A stretch of 64,000 nt of DNA from Rhodococcus xishaensis (lineage in GTDB: Bacteria; Actinomycetota; Actinomycetes; Mycobacteriales; Mycobacteriaceae): NCBI RefSeq assembly GCF_004011825.1, contig NZ_RKLO01000001.1, positions 1 to 64,000 on the forward strand. Reading direction: 5' to 3'. Made by a program: the position numbers and the translations under genes. Shown here piece after piece: positions 10,841 to 20,346 of the stretch. Each line of letters starts with the position of its first letter. Within the stretch, counting starts at the first letter, position 1. Below the pieces are notes generated by a model. That model was not told where the DNA came from and did not search any database. It saw only the letters and a list, made by a program, of their open reading frames with translations.

Positions 10841-10883
10841 GATGGTGGGGTTGCCCTGCGGAAGCAGCGGCGGCCCCACCATC
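10841..10883 (+). terminator. Stem-loop between rpsQ and rplN (terminator, attenuator or processing site)
   Basis: GATGGTGGGG (10841-10850) pairs perfectly with CCCCACCATC (10874-10883); the 23-base loop can itself form a short CTGC-GGAA-GCAG hairpin. There is no T-run. It lies 26 bases after rpsQ, in the only sizeable gap between the S10 and spc blocks. Confidence 0.55.
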
Positions 10884-10988
10884 GGTGGGTACGGACCGCG
10901 CGCGTCGGGTCGGAAATCCGCCGTGCACGGCTTGGTGATTCGCGCTACGAGCCACCAGGTCGAAACAAGCCAGGTCAAGGAGAAGTAA

Positions 10989-11357
10989 GTGATTCAGCAG
11001 GAGTCGCGACTGCGTGTCGCCGACAACACGGGTGCCAAGGAGATCCTCTGCATCCGCGTTCTCGGTGGCTCGTCCCGTCGCTACGCCGGGATCGGCGACA
11101 CCATCGTCGCCACCGTCAAGGACGCCGTCCCGGGCGGTGGCGTCAAGAAGGGTGAGGTCGTCAAGGCCGTCATCGTTCGCACCGCCAAGGAGCGCCGTCG
11201 TCCGGACGGTTCGTACATCAAGTTCGACGAGAACGCCGCCGTCATCATCAAAGCCGACAACGATCCGCGCGGTACCCGCATCTTCGGACCCGTCGGTCGC
11301 GAGCTTCGTGAGAAGCGCTTCATGAAGATCGTCTCGCTCGCCCCGGAGGTGCTGTGA
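10989..11357 (+). CDS. rplN: 50S ribosomal protein L14
   Basis: A 122-residue L14, the usual bacterial length, beginning [32 protein letters not shown] and ending [18 protein letters not shown]. It forms an inter-subunit bridge with 16S rRNA and is the target of the RsfS silencing factor. It starts with GTG after an AAGGAGAA ribosome site. First gene of the spc-type operon; its stop overlaps rplX. Confidence 0.98.
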   Translation: MIQQESRLRVADNTGAKEILCIRVLGGSSRRYAGIGDTIVATVKDAVPGGGVKKGEVVKAVIVRTAKERRRPDGSYIKFDENAAVIIKADNDPRGTRIFGPVGRELREKRFMKIVSLAPEVL

Positions 11358-11674
11358 TGAAGGTGCACAAGGGTGACACTGTGCTGGTCGTCTCCGGCAA
11401 GGACAAGGGCGCGAAGGGCAAGGTCATTCAGGCCTACCCCGCGACCAACAAGGTCCTCGTCGAGGGCGTGAACCGCATCAAGAAGCACACCGCCGTTTCG
11501 ACGAACCAGCGCGGCGCCTCCTCCGGCGGCATCGTGACACAGGAGGCCCCGATCCACGTCTCCAACGTCATGGTCGTCGATTCCGACGGCAACCCGACGC
11601 GTGTGGGCTACCGCACCGACGAGGAGACCGGCAAGCGCGTGCGCATTTCCCGGAAGAACGGGAAGGACATCTGA
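11357..11674 (+). CDS. rplX: 50S ribosomal protein L24
   Basis: A 105-residue L24 with a KOW motif at the start ([19 protein letters not shown]) and the [19 protein letters not shown] core, equal in length to the mycobacterial protein. It begins 50S assembly by binding the 5' part of 23S rRNA. I use the ATG at 11357, which overlaps the rplN stop; a GTG one codon earlier is possible. Confidence 0.97.
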   Translation: MKVHKGDTVLVVSGKDKGAKGKVIQAYPATNKVLVEGVNRIKKHTAVSTNQRGASSGGIVTQEAPIHVSNVMVVDSDGNPTRVGYRTDEETGKRVRISRKNGKDI

Positions 11675-11675
11675 C

Positions 11676-12242
11676 ATGACCTCCACCGAGAACAAGATCC
11701 AGCCGCGCCTGAAGAGCCGGTACCGCGAGGAGATCCGCGACGCACTGAACGCGGAATTCGACTACGCGAACGTCATGCAGATCCCCGGTGTCGTCAAGGT
11801 CGTCGTCAACATGGGTGTCGGTGACGCTGCTCGTGACGCCAAGCTGATCAACGGTGCGGTTTCCGACCTCGCCCTGATCACCGGTCAGAAGCCCGAGATC
11901 CGTCGCGCCCGCAAGTCCATCGCGCAGTTCAAGCTGCGTGAGGGTATGCCGATCGGTGCGCGTGTGACGCTGCGCGGCGACCGGATGTGGGAGTTCCTCG
12001 ACCGCCTGGTGTCCATCGCGCTGCCCCGAATCCGCGACTTCCGCGGCCTGTCGCCGAAGCAGTTCGACGGCAACGGAAACTACACGTTCGGCCTCAACGA
12101 GCAGTCGATGTTCCACGAGATCGACGTGGACAAGATCGATCGTCCGCGTGGTATGGACATCACCGTCGTGACCACCGCCACCAACAACGAAGAAGGCCGT
12201 GCGCTGCTCAAGCACCTCGGCTTCCCGTTCAAGGAGAACTGA
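11676..12242 (+). CDS. rplE: 50S ribosomal protein L5
   Basis: A 188-residue L5 with [20 protein letters not shown] near the start, [24 protein letters not shown] in the middle and the [20 protein letters not shown] end. It binds 5S rRNA with L18 and contacts P-site tRNA. The ATG at 11676 is one base past the rplX stop; the upstream part of the open frame lies in rplX and is not used. Confidence 0.97.
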   Translation: MTSTENKIQPRLKSRYREEIRDALNAEFDYANVMQIPGVVKVVVNMGVGDAARDAKLINGAVSDLALITGQKPEIRRARKSIAQFKLREGMPIGARVTLRGDRMWEFLDRLVSIALPRIRDFRGLSPKQFDGNGNYTFGLNEQSMFHEIDVDKIDRPRGMDITVVTTATNNEEGRALLKHLGFPFKEN

Positions 12243-12246
12243 GCCC

Positions 12247-12432
12247 ATGGCTAAGAAGGCACTGGTCAACAAGGCCAACAAGAAGCCGAAGTTCAAGGTG
12301 CGCGCATACACCCGTTGCCAAAAGTGTGGCCGTCCGCACGCAGTGTTCCGCAAGTTCGGCCTGTGCCGAATCTGCCTACGCGAGATGGCACACGCCGGCG
12401 AGTTGCCGGGCGTTCACAAGAGCTCCTGGTAA
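12247..12432 (+). CDS. rpsN: 30S ribosomal protein S14, zinc-binding type Z
   Basis: A short 61-residue S14 with two CxxC pairs, C24/C27 and C40/C43, which bind one zinc. This is the C+ form; actinobacteria often also hold a longer zinc-free paralogue elsewhere, induced in zinc starvation. The start at 12247 follows rplE by 4 bases with an AAGGAGAA site. After it comes a 166-base gap before rpsH, holding a short TTCCGC/GCGGAA hairpin. Confidence 0.97.
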   Translation: MAKKALVNKANKKPKFKVRAYTRCQKCGRPHAVFRKFGLCRICLREMAHAGELPGVHKSSW

Positions 12433-12598
12433 CCAGCCACAGCAGACTTCCGCTCCGCACCCGCGGAACGGTGAAGGTAAGAACCAACTTCGTTGTAGGC
12501 CCACGGCCGGGCCGGTTCCACGCCTCGACTCGTCGAGCAGCGGGACTCGGGTCGGCGTTGCATGGGAACCCCAACGAGAAAGGTGCACAGGTCAACCC

Positions 12599-12997
12599 AT
12601 GACCATGACTGATCCGATCGCAGACTTCTTGACGCGTCTGCGCAACGCCAATTCGGCGTACCACGACGAGGTACGGCTTCCTCATTCGAAGATCAAGTCG
12701 AACATCGCCGAGATCCTCAAGCGCGAGGGCTACATCGCGGACTACCGCACCGAGGACGCCGAGGTCGGCAAGACGCTGATCGTCGACCTCAAGTACGGCC
12801 CGAGCCGCGAGCGCAGCCTCGCCGGCGTCCGCCGTGTCTCGAAGCCGGGTCTGCGCGTGTACGCGAAGTCCACCAACCTGCCGAAGGTCCTGGGCGGCCT
12901 GGGCGTGGCGATCATCTCCACGTCCTCCGGTCTGCTCACCGATCGTCAGGCGGCCAATCAGGGTGTGGGCGGGGAAGTCCTCGCCTACGTCTGGTAA
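12599..12997 (+). CDS. rpsH: 30S ribosomal protein S8
   Basis: A 132-residue S8 beginning [24 protein letters not shown] and ending [19 protein letters not shown], the same length as the mycobacterial protein. It binds the central 16S domain and in E. coli represses the spc operon by binding the rplE leader. The start is the first ATG of ATGACCATG at 12599, after an AGAAAGG ribosome site; the longer frame upstream runs through rplE and rpsN and is not coding. Confidence 0.97.
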   Translation: MTMTDPIADFLTRLRNANSAYHDEVRLPHSKIKSNIAEILKREGYIADYRTEDAEVGKTLIVDLKYGPSRERSLAGVRRVSKPGLRVYAKSTNLPKVLGGLGVAIISTSSGLLTDRQAANQGVGGEVLAYVW

Positions 12998-13011
12998 GGG
13001 AGGCCACCAGA

Positions 13012-13551
13012 ATGTCGCGTATTGGAAAGATCCCGGTCGCTGTCCCTGCAGGCGTCGACGTGACCGTCGACGGGCAGGACGTCGCGGTCAAGGGCCCGAA
13101 GGGCTCGCTCTCGCTGGTCGTCGCCGAGCCGATCTCGGTCGTCAAGGGCGAGGATGGAGCCCTGCAGGTCAACCGCCCCGACGACGAGCGCCGCAACCGC
13201 GCGCTGCACGGTCTGTCGCGGACCCTCGTGCAGAACATGATCATCGGTGTGACCACGGGTTACACCACCAAGATGGAGATCCACGGCGTCGGCTACCGTG
13301 TGGCGCTCAAGGGCCAGAACCTCGAGTTCTCGCTCGGCTACAGCCATCCGGTCCTGGTCGAGGCCACCGAGGGCATCAGCTTCGCCGTCGAGTCGCCGAC
13401 CAAGTTCTCGATCTCCGGCATCGACAAGCAGAAGGTCGGCCAGATCGCGGCCAACATCCGCCGCCTGCGCAAGTCCGACCCGTACAAGGGCAAGGGCATC
13501 CGCTACGAGGGTGAGCAGGTCCGCCGCAAGGTCGGAAAGACGGGTAAGTGA
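13012..13551 (+). CDS. rplF: 50S ribosomal protein L6
   Basis: A 179-residue L6 made of two repeated domains. It starts [30 protein letters not shown]; the second copy is marked by [33 protein letters not shown]. The C-terminal [22 protein letters not shown] contacts the sarcin-ricin loop area. It sits near the factor-binding site of the 50S subunit. It is followed after one base by rplR. Confidence 0.98.
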   Translation: MSRIGKIPVAVPAGVDVTVDGQDVAVKGPKGSLSLVVAEPISVVKGEDGALQVNRPDDERRNRALHGLSRTLVQNMIIGVTTGYTTKMEIHGVGYRVALKGQNLEFSLGYSHPVLVEATEGISFAVESPTKFSISGIDKQKVGQIAANIRRLRKSDPYKGKGIRYEGEQVRRKVGKTGK

Positions 13552-13552
13552 T

Positions 13553-13960
13553 ATGAGCCAGACTGCAAACCAGAAGGCCAAGCGGATTCCGCTGGGCAAG
13601 GACGTGTCCACCACGCGTCGTCTGTCGAAGGCGCGTCGTCACTTCCGTCTGCGCAAGAAGATCTCCGGCACCCCCGAGCGCCCGCGTCTCGTGGTGAACC
13701 GCTCGTCGCGTCACATCCATGTGCAGCTGGTCGACGACCTGGCCGGCAAGACGCTGGCCGCCGCGTCGACCGTCGAGCCGGACGTGCGTGCGGTCGACGG
13801 CGACAAGAAGGCCCGCGGCGCCAAGGTCGGTCAGTTGATCGCCGAGCGTGCCAAGGCTGCCGGCGTGGAGGCCGTGGTGTTCGATCGCGGTGGCCACACC
13901 TACAGCGGCCGGATCGCGGCCCTGGCCGATGCCGCTCGCGAAAGCGGGTTGAAGTTCTGA
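13553..13960 (+). CDS. rplR: 50S ribosomal protein L18
   Basis: A 135-residue L18 with the [35 protein letters not shown] core and the [23 protein letters not shown] end. It carries 5S rRNA into the large subunit with L5. The ATG at 13553 is chosen as it lies directly after the rplF stop; the open frame extends back through rplF only by chance. Confidence 0.97.
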   Translation: MSQTANQKAKRIPLGKDVSTTRRLSKARRHFRLRKKISGTPERPRLVVNRSSRHIHVQLVDDLAGKTLAAASTVEPDVRAVDGDKKARGAKVGQLIAERAKAAGVEAVVFDRGGHTYSGRIAALADAARESGLKF

Positions 13961-13991
13961 TGACCAACATTATCAACGGAAGGAATGCCTG

Positions 13992-14633
13992 ATGCCGGGA
14001 CGTCAAAGGCGTGACGGCGGAAGCGGACCCGCCGGACAGAATGGGCCGAGCACTGGAGACAGCCGCGGCGGTCGCGATCGTCGCGACAGCCGTCGTGACA
14101 GCGCGGCCGAGAAGTCGAACCAGATCGAGCGCGTCGTCTCCATCAACCGCGTGTCGAAGGTCGTCAAGGGCGGTCGGCGCTTCAGCTTCACCGCTCTCGT
14201 GATCGTCGGCGACGGCAACGGACTCGTCGGCGTCGGCTACGGCAAGGCCAAGGAAGTTCCCGCGGCCATCCAGAAGGGTGTCGAGGAGGCTCGCAAGAGC
14301 TTCTTCCGGGTGCCGCTCATCGGCAGCACCATCACCCACCCGGTTCAGGGCGAGGCGGCGGCCGGTGTCGTCATGCTGCGTCCGGCCAGCCCGGGTACCG
14401 GTGTGATCGCCGGTGGCGCAGTGCGTGCAGTGCTCGAGTGCGCGGGCATCTCCGACATCCTCGCCAAGTCGCTCGGCAGCGACAACGCGATCAATGTTGT
14501 GCACGCGACGGTTGCCGCCCTCAAGGGCTTGCAGCGTCCCGAAGAGGTTGCAGCCCGCCGTGGCCTGCCCCTCGAGGACGTGGCCCCGGCCGGTATGCTG
14601 CGCGCTCGCGCACAGGCTGGGAGCGTGAAGTAA
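13992..14633 (+). CDS. rpsE: 30S ribosomal protein S5
   Basis: A 213-residue S5, with a polar Gly/Arg/Asp-rich N-terminal extension of about 45 residues before the conserved [34 protein letters not shown] domain. S5 is part of the mRNA helicase activity and of decoding fidelity; this region is the spectinomycin site. The N-terminal tail is common in actinobacteria. The stop overlaps rpmD by one base (TAATG). Confidence 0.97.
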   Translation: MPGRQRRDGGSGPAGQNGPSTGDSRGGRDRRDSRRDSAAEKSNQIERVVSINRVSKVVKGGRRFSFTALVIVGDGNGLVGVGYGKAKEVPAAIQKGVEEARKSFFRVPLIGSTITHPVQGEAAAGVVMLRPASPGTGVIAGGAVRAVLECAGISDILAKSLGSDNAINVVHATVAALKGLQRPEEVAARRGLPLEDVAPAGMLRARAQAGSVK

Positions 14634-14812
14634 TGGCACAGCTCAAGGTCACCCAGGTCAAGAGCACCATCGGCACCAAGCAGAACCAGCGGGACAGCCT
14701 GCGCACCCTCGGACTGAAGGGCATCCGCAAGTCCGTCGTCCGTGAGGACAACGCGCAGAACCGTGGTCTGATCAACGTGGTGCGTCACCTCGTCACGGTT
14801 GAGGAGGTCTAA
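14633..14812 (+). CDS. rpmD: 50S ribosomal protein L30
   Basis: A 59-residue L30: [30 protein letters not shown], then [24 protein letters not shown]. It is a small 23S-binding protein found in the classic rpsE-rpmD-rplO order. The start at 14633 overlaps the rpsE stop; the longer reading lies inside rpsE in another frame. Confidence 0.97.
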   Translation: MAQLKVTQVKSTIGTKQNQRDSLRTLGLKGIRKSVVREDNAQNRGLINVVRHLVTVEEV

Positions 14813-14814
14813 CC

Positions 14815-15255
14815 ATGACCATCAAGTTGCATCACTTGCGGCCCGCTCCCGGTGCCAAGACCGACAAGACTCGTGTCGGTCGCGGTGAGGGCTCGAAGGG
14901 TAAGACCGCAGGTCGCGGAACCAAGGGCACCAAGGCACGTAAGAACGTGCCGGCCGCCTTCGAGGGTGGACAGATGCCGCTGCACATGCGTCTGCCTAAG
15001 CTCAAGGGCTTCAAGAATGCGTTCCGCACCGAGTACCAGGTCGTGAACGTCGGTGACATCGCTCGCTTGTTCCCCGAGGGCGGACAGGTCGGCGTCGCCG
15101 AGCTCGTCGCCGCGGGCGCGGTGCGCAAGAACGAGCTCGTGAAGGTTCTCGGCGAGGGAGACCTCACCGTCGCCGTCCAGGTCACGGTGAACAAGTTCTC
15201 GGGCTCCGCCAAGGAGAAGATCACCGCTGCTGGTGGTACCGCCACCGAGCTGTGA
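14815..15255 (+). CDS. rplO: 50S ribosomal protein L15
   Basis: A 146-residue L15 with the glycine/lysine-rich N-terminal arm ([47 protein letters not shown]) and a C-terminal globular domain. It is a late assembly protein of the 50S subunit. It starts 2 bases after rpmD with GAGGAGG upstream. It is the last gene of the spc block: a 14-bp hairpin follows 22 bases later. Confidence 0.98.
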   Translation: MTIKLHHLRPAPGAKTDKTRVGRGEGSKGKTAGRGTKGTKARKNVPAAFEGGQMPLHMRLPKLKGFKNAFRTEYQVVNVGDIARLFPEGGQVGVAELVAAGAVRKNELVKVLGEGDLTVAVQVTVNKFSGSAKEKITAAGGTATEL

Positions 15256-15276
15256 TCCTCCCCGTCAGTTAGCTGT

Positions 15277-15320
15277 CGGATGGCCGCAACACCCCGTCTT
15301 GGGCGAGTTGCGGCCATCCG
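15277..15320 (+). terminator. Terminator hairpin after rplO
   Basis: CGGATGGCCGCAAC (15277-15290) pairs perfectly with GTTGCGGCCATCCG (15307-15320) around a 16-base loop. A second stem (AGCCCCC/GGGGGCT, 15361-15379) follows. No T-run. It separates rplO from the secY unit. Confidence 0.7.
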
Positions 15321-15384
15321 TCGCTCCGGGGCGTTCGGACCGGGCATACTGGTCAGGGCCAGCCCCCCGGACGGGGGCTGTAGT

Positions 15385-15413
15385 TTGATGTGTCACTGCT
15401 AGAGTTCTAGAGT
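15385..15413 (+). promoter_or_regulatory. Putative secY operon promoter
   Basis: TTGATG (15385-15390), 17 bases, TAGAGT (15408-15413): four matches to each hexamer. Transcription would begin near 15420, about 55 bases before the secY start and after the rplO terminator. Confidence 0.45.
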
Positions 15414-15415
15414 TC
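15400..15415. repeat. Two tandem copies of TAGAGTTC
   Basis: TAGAGTTC occurs twice without a gap, the second copy overlapping the proposed -10 hexamer of the secY promoter. It may be a regulator site or chance. Confidence 0.5.
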
Positions 15416-15475
15416 TGCAATCCAAGGGGCGGGTCATTCGATCGACTCGCCGTGTGTCGTGTGCCAGGAGGATCT

Positions 15476-16798
15476 TTGCTTTCCGCCTTTGTCTCGGCCT
15501 TTAGGACACCCGACCTGAGGCGGAAGATCCTCTTCACCCTCGGCCTGGTCGCCCTGTACCGGCTGGGTGCCACGATGCCCTCGCCTGGTGTCGACTACGG
15601 CAACGTGCAAGCGTGTCTCGAACAGGCGACACAGGGCGAGTCCGCCGGCATCTACTCCCTGATCAACCTGTTCTCCGGCGGCGCGTTGCTGCAGCTGTCG
15701 GTGTTCGCGATCGGCATCATGCCGTACATCACGGCGAGCATCATCGTCCAGTTGCTCACGGTCGTCATCCCGAGGTTCGAGGAGCTTCGCAAGGAAGGCC
15801 AGGCGGGCCAGGCGAAGATGACTCAGTACACGCGATACCTGTCGATCGCCCTCGCCGTGCTGCAGGCCACCGGCATCGTCGCGCTGGCGGCGCGTGGTCA
15901 GCTCCTACAGGGCTGTGCGGAGCCCATCCTTGCCGACGACAGCGTCTTCGGGCTCGTCATGATCGTGCTCGTGATGACCGCCGGTGCGGCGCTTGTGATG
16001 TGGTTCGGTGAGCTGGTCACCGAACGCGGCGTCGGCAACGGCATGTCCCTGCTCATCTTCGCCGGCATCGCCTCGCGCATTCCGGTCGAGGGCCGCAACA
16101 TTCTCGAAGGCCGCGGCGGCGTGACCTTCACGCTCGTGTGCATCGCGGCACTGTTGATCATCATCGGCGTCGTGTTCGTCGAGCAGGGTCAACGTCGTAT
16201 CCCGGTCCAGTACGCCAAGCGGATGGTGGGCCGCAAGATGTACGGCGGCTCGTCGACGTACTTGCCGCTGAAGGTGAACCAGGCCGGCGTCATCCCGGTG
16301 ATCTTCGCGTCCTCGCTGCTGTACCTGCCCAACCTCATCGCGCAGCTCTCCGGTGCGGCTACCAATCCCAATCCGAGTTGGTGGCAGCGCTGGATCAACG
16401 AGTACTTGGTGAACCCGGCCAACCCGGTCTACATCCTGATCTACTTCGGGATGATCGTCTTCTTCACGTACTTCTACGTCGCCATCACCTTCAACACGGA
16501 GGAACGCGCCGACGAGATGAAGAAGTTCGGTGGCTTCATCCCAGGTATCCGTCCCGGGCGTCCGACCGCCGACTACCTGAGCTATGTGCTGAGCCGAATC
16601 ACGCTGCCGGGTGCCATCTATCTCGGCACCATCGCGGTGCTGCCGAACCTCTTCCTCGAGGTCGGCAACACCGGTGGTGTGGCAAATCTGCCGTTCGGTG
16701 GTACGGCGGTGCTGATCATGGTCAGCGTCGGCCTCGATACCGTCAAGCAGATCGAGAGCCAGCTGATGCAGCGAAACTATGAAGGGTTCCTCAAGTGA
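15476..16798 (+). CDS. secY: Preprotein translocase subunit SecY
   Basis: A 440-residue SecY with ten TM segments, the channel of the Sec translocon. It begins [21 protein letters not shown] and ends [16 protein letters not shown], nearly as in mycobacteria. The conserved cytoplasmic loops [15 protein letters not shown] and [16 protein letters not shown] are intact. I use the TTG at 15476 because the family starts there and AGGAGG lies 4 bases upstream; an in-frame start 8 codons earlier lacks such support. First gene of secY-adk-map, with its stop overlapping the adk GTG. Confidence 0.97.
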   Translation: MLSAFVSAFRTPDLRRKILFTLGLVALYRLGATMPSPGVDYGNVQACLEQATQGESAGIYSLINLFSGGALLQLSVFAIGIMPYITASIIVQLLTVVIPRFEELRKEGQAGQAKMTQYTRYLSIALAVLQATGIVALAARGQLLQGCAEPILADDSVFGLVMIVLVMTAGAALVMWFGELVTERGVGNGMSLLIFAGIASRIPVEGRNILEGRGGVTFTLVCIAALLIIIGVVFVEQGQRRIPVQYAKRMVGRKMYGGSSTYLPLKVNQAGVIPVIFASSLLYLPNLIAQLSGAATNPNPSWWQRWINEYLVNPANPVYILIYFGMIVFFTYFYVAITFNTEERADEMKKFGGFIPGIRPGRPTADYLSYVLSRITLPGAIYLGTIAVLPNLFLEVGNTGGVANLPFGGTAVLIMVSVGLDTVKQIESQLMQRNYEGFLK

Positions 16799-17340
16799 GA
16801 CTTGTCCTCCTTGGTCCTCCCGGTGCCGGTAAGGGCACCCAGGCCGCGATTCTGTCCGAGAAGCTGGGCGTTCCGCACATCTCCACCGGAGATTTGTTCC
16901 GAGCGAACATCGGGGAGGAGACCCCGCTCGGACTCGAGGCCAAGAGGTACCTCGACGCGGGCGATCTGGTCCCGAGCGAGATCACGAACAGGATGGTGAA
17001 GGCCCGCGTCGCGGAGCCCGATGCGACCAATGGGTTCCTGCTCGATGGCTTCCCGCGCACGGTCGATCAGGCCAAGGCATTGGAAGAAATCCTTGCAGGT
17101 CTCGACGCCAAGCTCGATGCGGTACTCGCGTTCGATGTCGACGACGATGTCGTTGTCGAGCGGATGCTCGCCCGCGGTCGCGCCGACGATACGGAGGACG
17201 TCATCCGCAACCGCATGCGCGTCTACCGGGAGGAGACGGCGCCGCTGCTCGACTACTACGCCAGCCAGGTCGTGACTGTAGATGCTGTCGGGGCTGTCGA
17301 AGAGGTCAACGCCCGCGCCCTCGCGGCGCTGGGCAAGTAA
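16795..17340 (+). CDS. adk: Adenylate kinase
   Basis: A 181-residue short-form adenylate kinase (no zinc LID), as in mycobacteria. Walker A is [10 protein letters not shown] (residues 7-16); [11 protein letters not shown] binds [12 protein letters not shown] and [14 protein letters not shown] mark the catalytic core and LID arginines. It catalyses ATP + AMP = 2 ADP. It starts with GTG overlapping the secY stop, and its TAA overlaps the map ATG (TAATG). Confidence 0.97.
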   Translation: MRLVLLGPPGAGKGTQAAILSEKLGVPHISTGDLFRANIGEETPLGLEAKRYLDAGDLVPSEITNRMVKARVAEPDATNGFLLDGFPRTVDQAKALEEILAGLDAKLDAVLAFDVDDDVVVERMLARGRADDTEDVIRNRMRVYREETAPLLDYYASQVVTVDAVGAVEEVNARALAALGK

Positions 17341-18143
17341 TGGCGTTCGGCCGCAGACGCAAGGTCGTTCCGTTTCGCACGCCGGGTGAGCTCGATGCTA
17401 TGGCGGCCGCAGGGGAGATCGTCGGGGCCGCCCTGGTGGCGGTGCGTGATGCGGCCAAGCCCGGTGTCAGCACGCTCGAACTTGACCAGGTCGCCGAATC
17501 CGTGATCCGTGGCGCCGGCGCTGTGCCGTCGTTCCTCGGATACCACGGGTTCACCGGATCGATCTGTTCGTCGGTCAACGACCGGGTGGTCCACGGTATC
17601 CCGTCCGCCGACGACATCCTCGGCGAGGGCGACTTGGTGTCCATCGACTGCGGCGCCATTCTCGATGGTTGGCATGGAGACTCGGCGTGGACGTTCGGAG
17701 TCGGCACTTTGAGCGAGGCCGACTCTCAGCTCAGTGAGGCGACACGGTTGTCCATGGAGGCGGGCATCGCGGCGATGGTCGAAGGCAACCGACTGACGGA
17801 TGTCTCTCACGCAATCGAACTCGGTGCCCGCGCCGCGGGGTCATCGCACGGCCGCCGGTACGGGATCGTCGACGGCTACGGCGGACACGCGATCGGTCGC
17901 GAAATGCACATGGATCCGTTCCTGCCGAACGAGGGCCGGCCCGGCAAGGGGCCGCGTCTTGTTATCGGATCGGTCCTGGCGATCGAGCCGATGCTCACGC
18001 TAGGCACGCACGAGACGCGCGTCCTCGGCGACGAGTGGACAGTGGTTACAACCGACGGCAGTCGTGCTGCGCACTGGGAGCACACCGTCGCCGTCACCGA
18101 GCACGGACCGCGGATTCTCACACTGCGATCCGGCGACAACTGA
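17340..18143 (+). CDS. map: Methionine aminopeptidase type I
   Basis: A 267-residue MetAP of the short type I class, without the zinc-finger SH3-linker extension. The pita-bread fold motifs are present: [20 protein letters not shown], the metal aspartates in [18 protein letters not shown], the histidine region [15 protein letters not shown] and a late EPMLTLG glutamate. It removes initiator methionine from new proteins. It is translated with adk by a one-base overlap and is the last gene of the secY unit, 13 bases before convergent dtd. Confidence 0.96.
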   Translation: MAFGRRRKVVPFRTPGELDAMAAAGEIVGAALVAVRDAAKPGVSTLELDQVAESVIRGAGAVPSFLGYHGFTGSICSSVNDRVVHGIPSADDILGEGDLVSIDCGAILDGWHGDSAWTFGVGTLSEADSQLSEATRLSMEAGIAAMVEGNRLTDVSHAIELGARAAGSSHGRRYGIVDGYGGHAIGREMHMDPFLPNEGRPGKGPRLVIGSVLAIEPMLTLGTHETRVLGDEWTVVTTDGSRAAHWEHTVAVTEHGPRILTLRSGDN

Positions 18144-18156
18144 GATCGCCCCGCAA

Positions 18157-18594
18157 TCAGCCGTCGAGCAGGACGGTCACCGGACCGTCGTTGACGAGAC
18201 TCACCTGCATGTGAGCTCCGAACCGTCCCACCTCCACTGTCGCACCGTGTCCGCGCAACGCGTCGGCGAAGGCATCGACGAGGGGTTCGGCCACGGCGCG
18301 AGGCGCGGCAGGCGACCACGACGGGCGCCGGCTGCGACGGGTGTCCGCCATCAGGGTGAACTGGCTGACGACCAGGATCGGAGCGTCGACGTCCGATGCG
18401 GATTTCTCGTCGTCGAGGATCCGCAGCCGCCATACGCGACGGGCGAGATTCGAAGCGGCCACCGGATCGTCGTCAACCCCTACGCCGAGAAGTACGAGCA
18501 GGCCCTGACCGTCCTCGGGAGGCGAGATGCGGGCCACCTCCTCGCCGTCAACCGTCACCGCCGCCGATGTGACCCGCTGGACGAGCGCGCGCAT
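18157..18594 (-). CDS. dtd: D-aminoacyl-tRNA deacylase
   Basis: A 145-residue DTD starting [18 protein letters not shown], with the two active-site motifs SQFTL (residues about 77-81) and NDGPVT (about 135-140, the cross-subunit Gly-Pro motif). It frees tRNA from wrongly attached D-amino acids and glycine. The ATG at 18594 fits the family start; a longer upstream frame shows no homology. It converges on map, and its upstream region is shared with the divergent infA. Confidence 0.95.
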   Translation of the reverse strand: MRALVQRVTSAAVTVDGEEVARISPPEDGQGLLVLLGVGVDDDPVAASNLARRVWRLRILDDEKSASDVDAPILVVSQFTLMADTRRSRRPSWSPAAPRAVAEPLVDAFADALRGHGATVEVGRFGAHMQVSLVNDGPVTVLLDG

Positions 18595-18659
18595 TGCAGA
18601 TGTTCTTCCCTTCTGGGTGAAGCAACTCGAAGTCGAGAAGCGGGAGATCCCGCCCGCAT

Positions 18660-18688
18660 TTGGCCTGGTTCGAAATTGCCGGTAAGGT
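18660..18688 (+). promoter_or_regulatory. Weak candidate infA promoter
   Basis: TTGGCC (18660-18665), 17 bases, TAAGGT (18683-18688). Matches are modest. It would give a leader of about 220 bases before infA. Confidence 0.3.
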
Positions 18689-18725
18689 GGAACAACGGTG
18701 CGCCCTGCGTATCGGTCGTTTGCGT

Positions 18726-18743
18726 GTCCGACGTCAGTCGGAC
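18726..18743 (+). promoter_or_regulatory. Hairpin in the infA leader
   Basis: GTCCGAC-GTCA-GTCGGAC: a perfect 7-bp stem with a 4-base loop, 170 bases upstream of the infA start and downstream of the candidate promoter. Confidence 0.45.
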
Positions 18744-18913
18744 TGTCGTGGTCGGTCGGCGAAAAAAGTGCTGTACGTAGGTCTCGGATAGGCGTCTGAA
18801 AAGGACGCTGTTCCCCTTCTGGGACCGCGTCGGCGTTCAGGACCACCGCTGTAGCGGATACCGGTGACGGTAGCCGATGAACCCATTGCGCCACTCAACG
18901 GATCGCGGAGGAC

Positions 18914-19135
18914 ATGGCTAAGAAAGACGGGGCTATCGAGGTCGAGGGACGAGTTGTCGAACCGCTGCCCAATGCGATGTTTCGCATTGAGCTCGAGAAC
19001 GGCCACAAGGTCCTCGCGCACATCAGCGGCAAGATGCGTCAGCACTACATTCGCATTCTTCCCGAGGACCGCGTCGTGGTGGAGCTTTCGCCCTACGACT
19101 TGTCGCGTGGGCGCATCGTTTACCGCTACAAGTAA
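18914..19135 (+). CDS. infA: Translation initiation factor IF-1
   Basis: A 73-residue S1-type OB-fold protein: [71 protein letters not shown]. Length and sequence are those of actinobacterial IF-1. It binds the 30S A site during initiation. It heads the infA-rpmJ-rpsM-rpsK-rpsD-rpoA-rplQ cluster and has a hairpin-bearing upstream region shared with dtd. Confidence 0.98.
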
Positions 19136-19212
19136 GAACTTCCCCGGCCACACCCGGCCGGGGAGAACTATGTCTGCCCTCGGGTGGACACACAACAGGA
19201 GATCAGACGCAC

Positions 19213-19326
19213 GTGAAGGTTCAGCCTAGCGTCAAGAAGATCTGCGAGAAGTGCAAGGTGATTCGCCGTAACGGGCGAGTCATGGTGATCTGCGACAACC
19301 TACGCCACAAGCAGCGTCAGGGCTAG
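19213..19326 (+). CDS. rpmJ: 50S ribosomal protein L36
   Basis: A 37-residue L36 read from the GTG at 19213 to the TAG at 19324-19326. It starts [21 protein letters not shown], with the zinc ligands C11, C14, C27 and H32, i.e. the zinc-bearing C+ form. It belongs to the 50S subunit near the factor-binding site. A CAGGAG ribosome site precedes the start. It was found by reading the gap between infA and rpsM. Confidence 0.96.
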   Translation: MKVQPSVKKICEKCKVIRRNGRVMVICDNLRHKQRQG

Positions 19327-19438
19327 TCCTCACGGCCACCGCTTCTTCGAGATCTGCTTGGCAACAAGCAAAGAGAAGACCTCTCAGCACCAACCGCAAC
19401 CCGGGCCGAAGCAACACCCAAGGCAGGTAGCGGTCCAC

Positions 19439-19458
19439 CCCCGGCACGGAGGCCGGGG
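19439..19458 (+). promoter_or_regulatory. Hairpin in the rpmJ-rpsM gap
   Basis: CCCCGGC (19439-19445) pairs with GCCGGGG (19452-19458) around a 6-base loop, followed 23 bases later by a short T-run (AGTTTTTC). The 217-base gap before rpsM otherwise shows no gene. It may be an attenuator or processing site. Confidence 0.45.
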
Positions 19459-19543
19459 CCCCACTGTGAGTGTGAACCGCAGAGTTTTTCAGACGCAGGG
19501 GACGGACTGGGAGCAGACCTCCGCACACCGATAGGAATGCCAC

Positions 19544-19912
19544 ATGGCACGTCTCGCAGGTGTCGATCTTCCCCGCGAAAAGCGCATGGAGATCGCACTG
19601 ACCTACATCTACGGCATCGGCCGTACGACCTCCAAGGAGATCCTGACAGCTACGGGTATCAGCCCAGAGCTGCGCAGCAAGGACCTGTCCGACGAGGACC
19701 TCGCCAAGCTCCGCGAGTACATCGAGGAGTCGGTGAAGGTCGAGGGTGACCTGCGCCGTGAGGTGCAGTCGGACATTCGCCGCAAGATCGAGATCGGCTG
19801 CTACCAGGGCCTGCGCCACCGCCGTGGTCTGCCCGTGCGTGGTCAGCGCACCAAGACCAACGCCCGCACCCGCAAGGGTCCGAAGCGCACCGTCGCAGGA
19901 AAGAAGAAGTAA
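19544..19912 (+). CDS. rpsM: 30S ribosomal protein S13
   Basis: A 122-residue S13: [33 protein letters not shown], then the [39 protein letters not shown] tail that reaches the P-site tRNA. It pairs with S19 in the 30S head and forms bridges to the 50S. An ATAGGA site precedes the ATG. Its TAA overlaps the rpsK start by one base. Confidence 0.98.
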   Translation: MARLAGVDLPREKRMEIALTYIYGIGRTTSKEILTATGISPELRSKDLSDEDLAKLREYIEESVKVEGDLRREVQSDIRRKIEIGCYQGLRHRRGLPVRGQRTKTNARTRKGPKRTVAGKKK

Positions 19913-20325
19913 TGCCTCCGAAGTCACGCAGCACCGGTCCGAGGAAGACCCAGAAGGGGCGTCGCAGGGACAAGAAGAACGTTCCGCACGGTGCCGCTCA
20001 CATCAAGAGCACCTTCAACAACACGATCGTGTCGATCACCGACCCGGCCGGCAACGTCATCTCCTGGGCGTCGTCGGGCCACGTGGGCTTCAAGGGCTCG
20101 CGTAAGTCGACGCCGTTCGCTGCCCAGCTCGCCGCCGAGAACGCTGCTCGCAAGGCGCAGGAGCACGGCGTCAAGAAGGTCGACGTCTTCGTCAAGGGCC
20201 CGGGCTCGGGCCGCGAGACCGCGATCCGCTCGCTGCAGGCTGCAGGCCTCGAGGTCGGCACCATCTCCGATGTCACCCCCCAGCCGCACAACGGCTGCCG
20301 CCCGCCCAAGCGCCGCCGCGTCTAG
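19912..20325 (+). CDS. rpsK: 30S ribosomal protein S11
   Basis: A 137-residue S11 with [44 protein letters not shown] and the end [26 protein letters not shown]. It lies on the 30S platform next to the Shine-Dalgarno helix. Coupled to rpsM by TAATG. Confidence 0.98.
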   Translation: MPPKSRSTGPRKTQKGRRRDKKNVPHGAAHIKSTFNNTIVSITDPAGNVISWASSGHVGFKGSRKSTPFAAQLAAENAARKAQEHGVKKVDVFVKGPGSGRETAIRSLQAAGLEVGTISDVTPQPHNGCRPPKRRRV

Positions 20326-20346
20326 TACGGGAAAGGAAGGTAAGAA

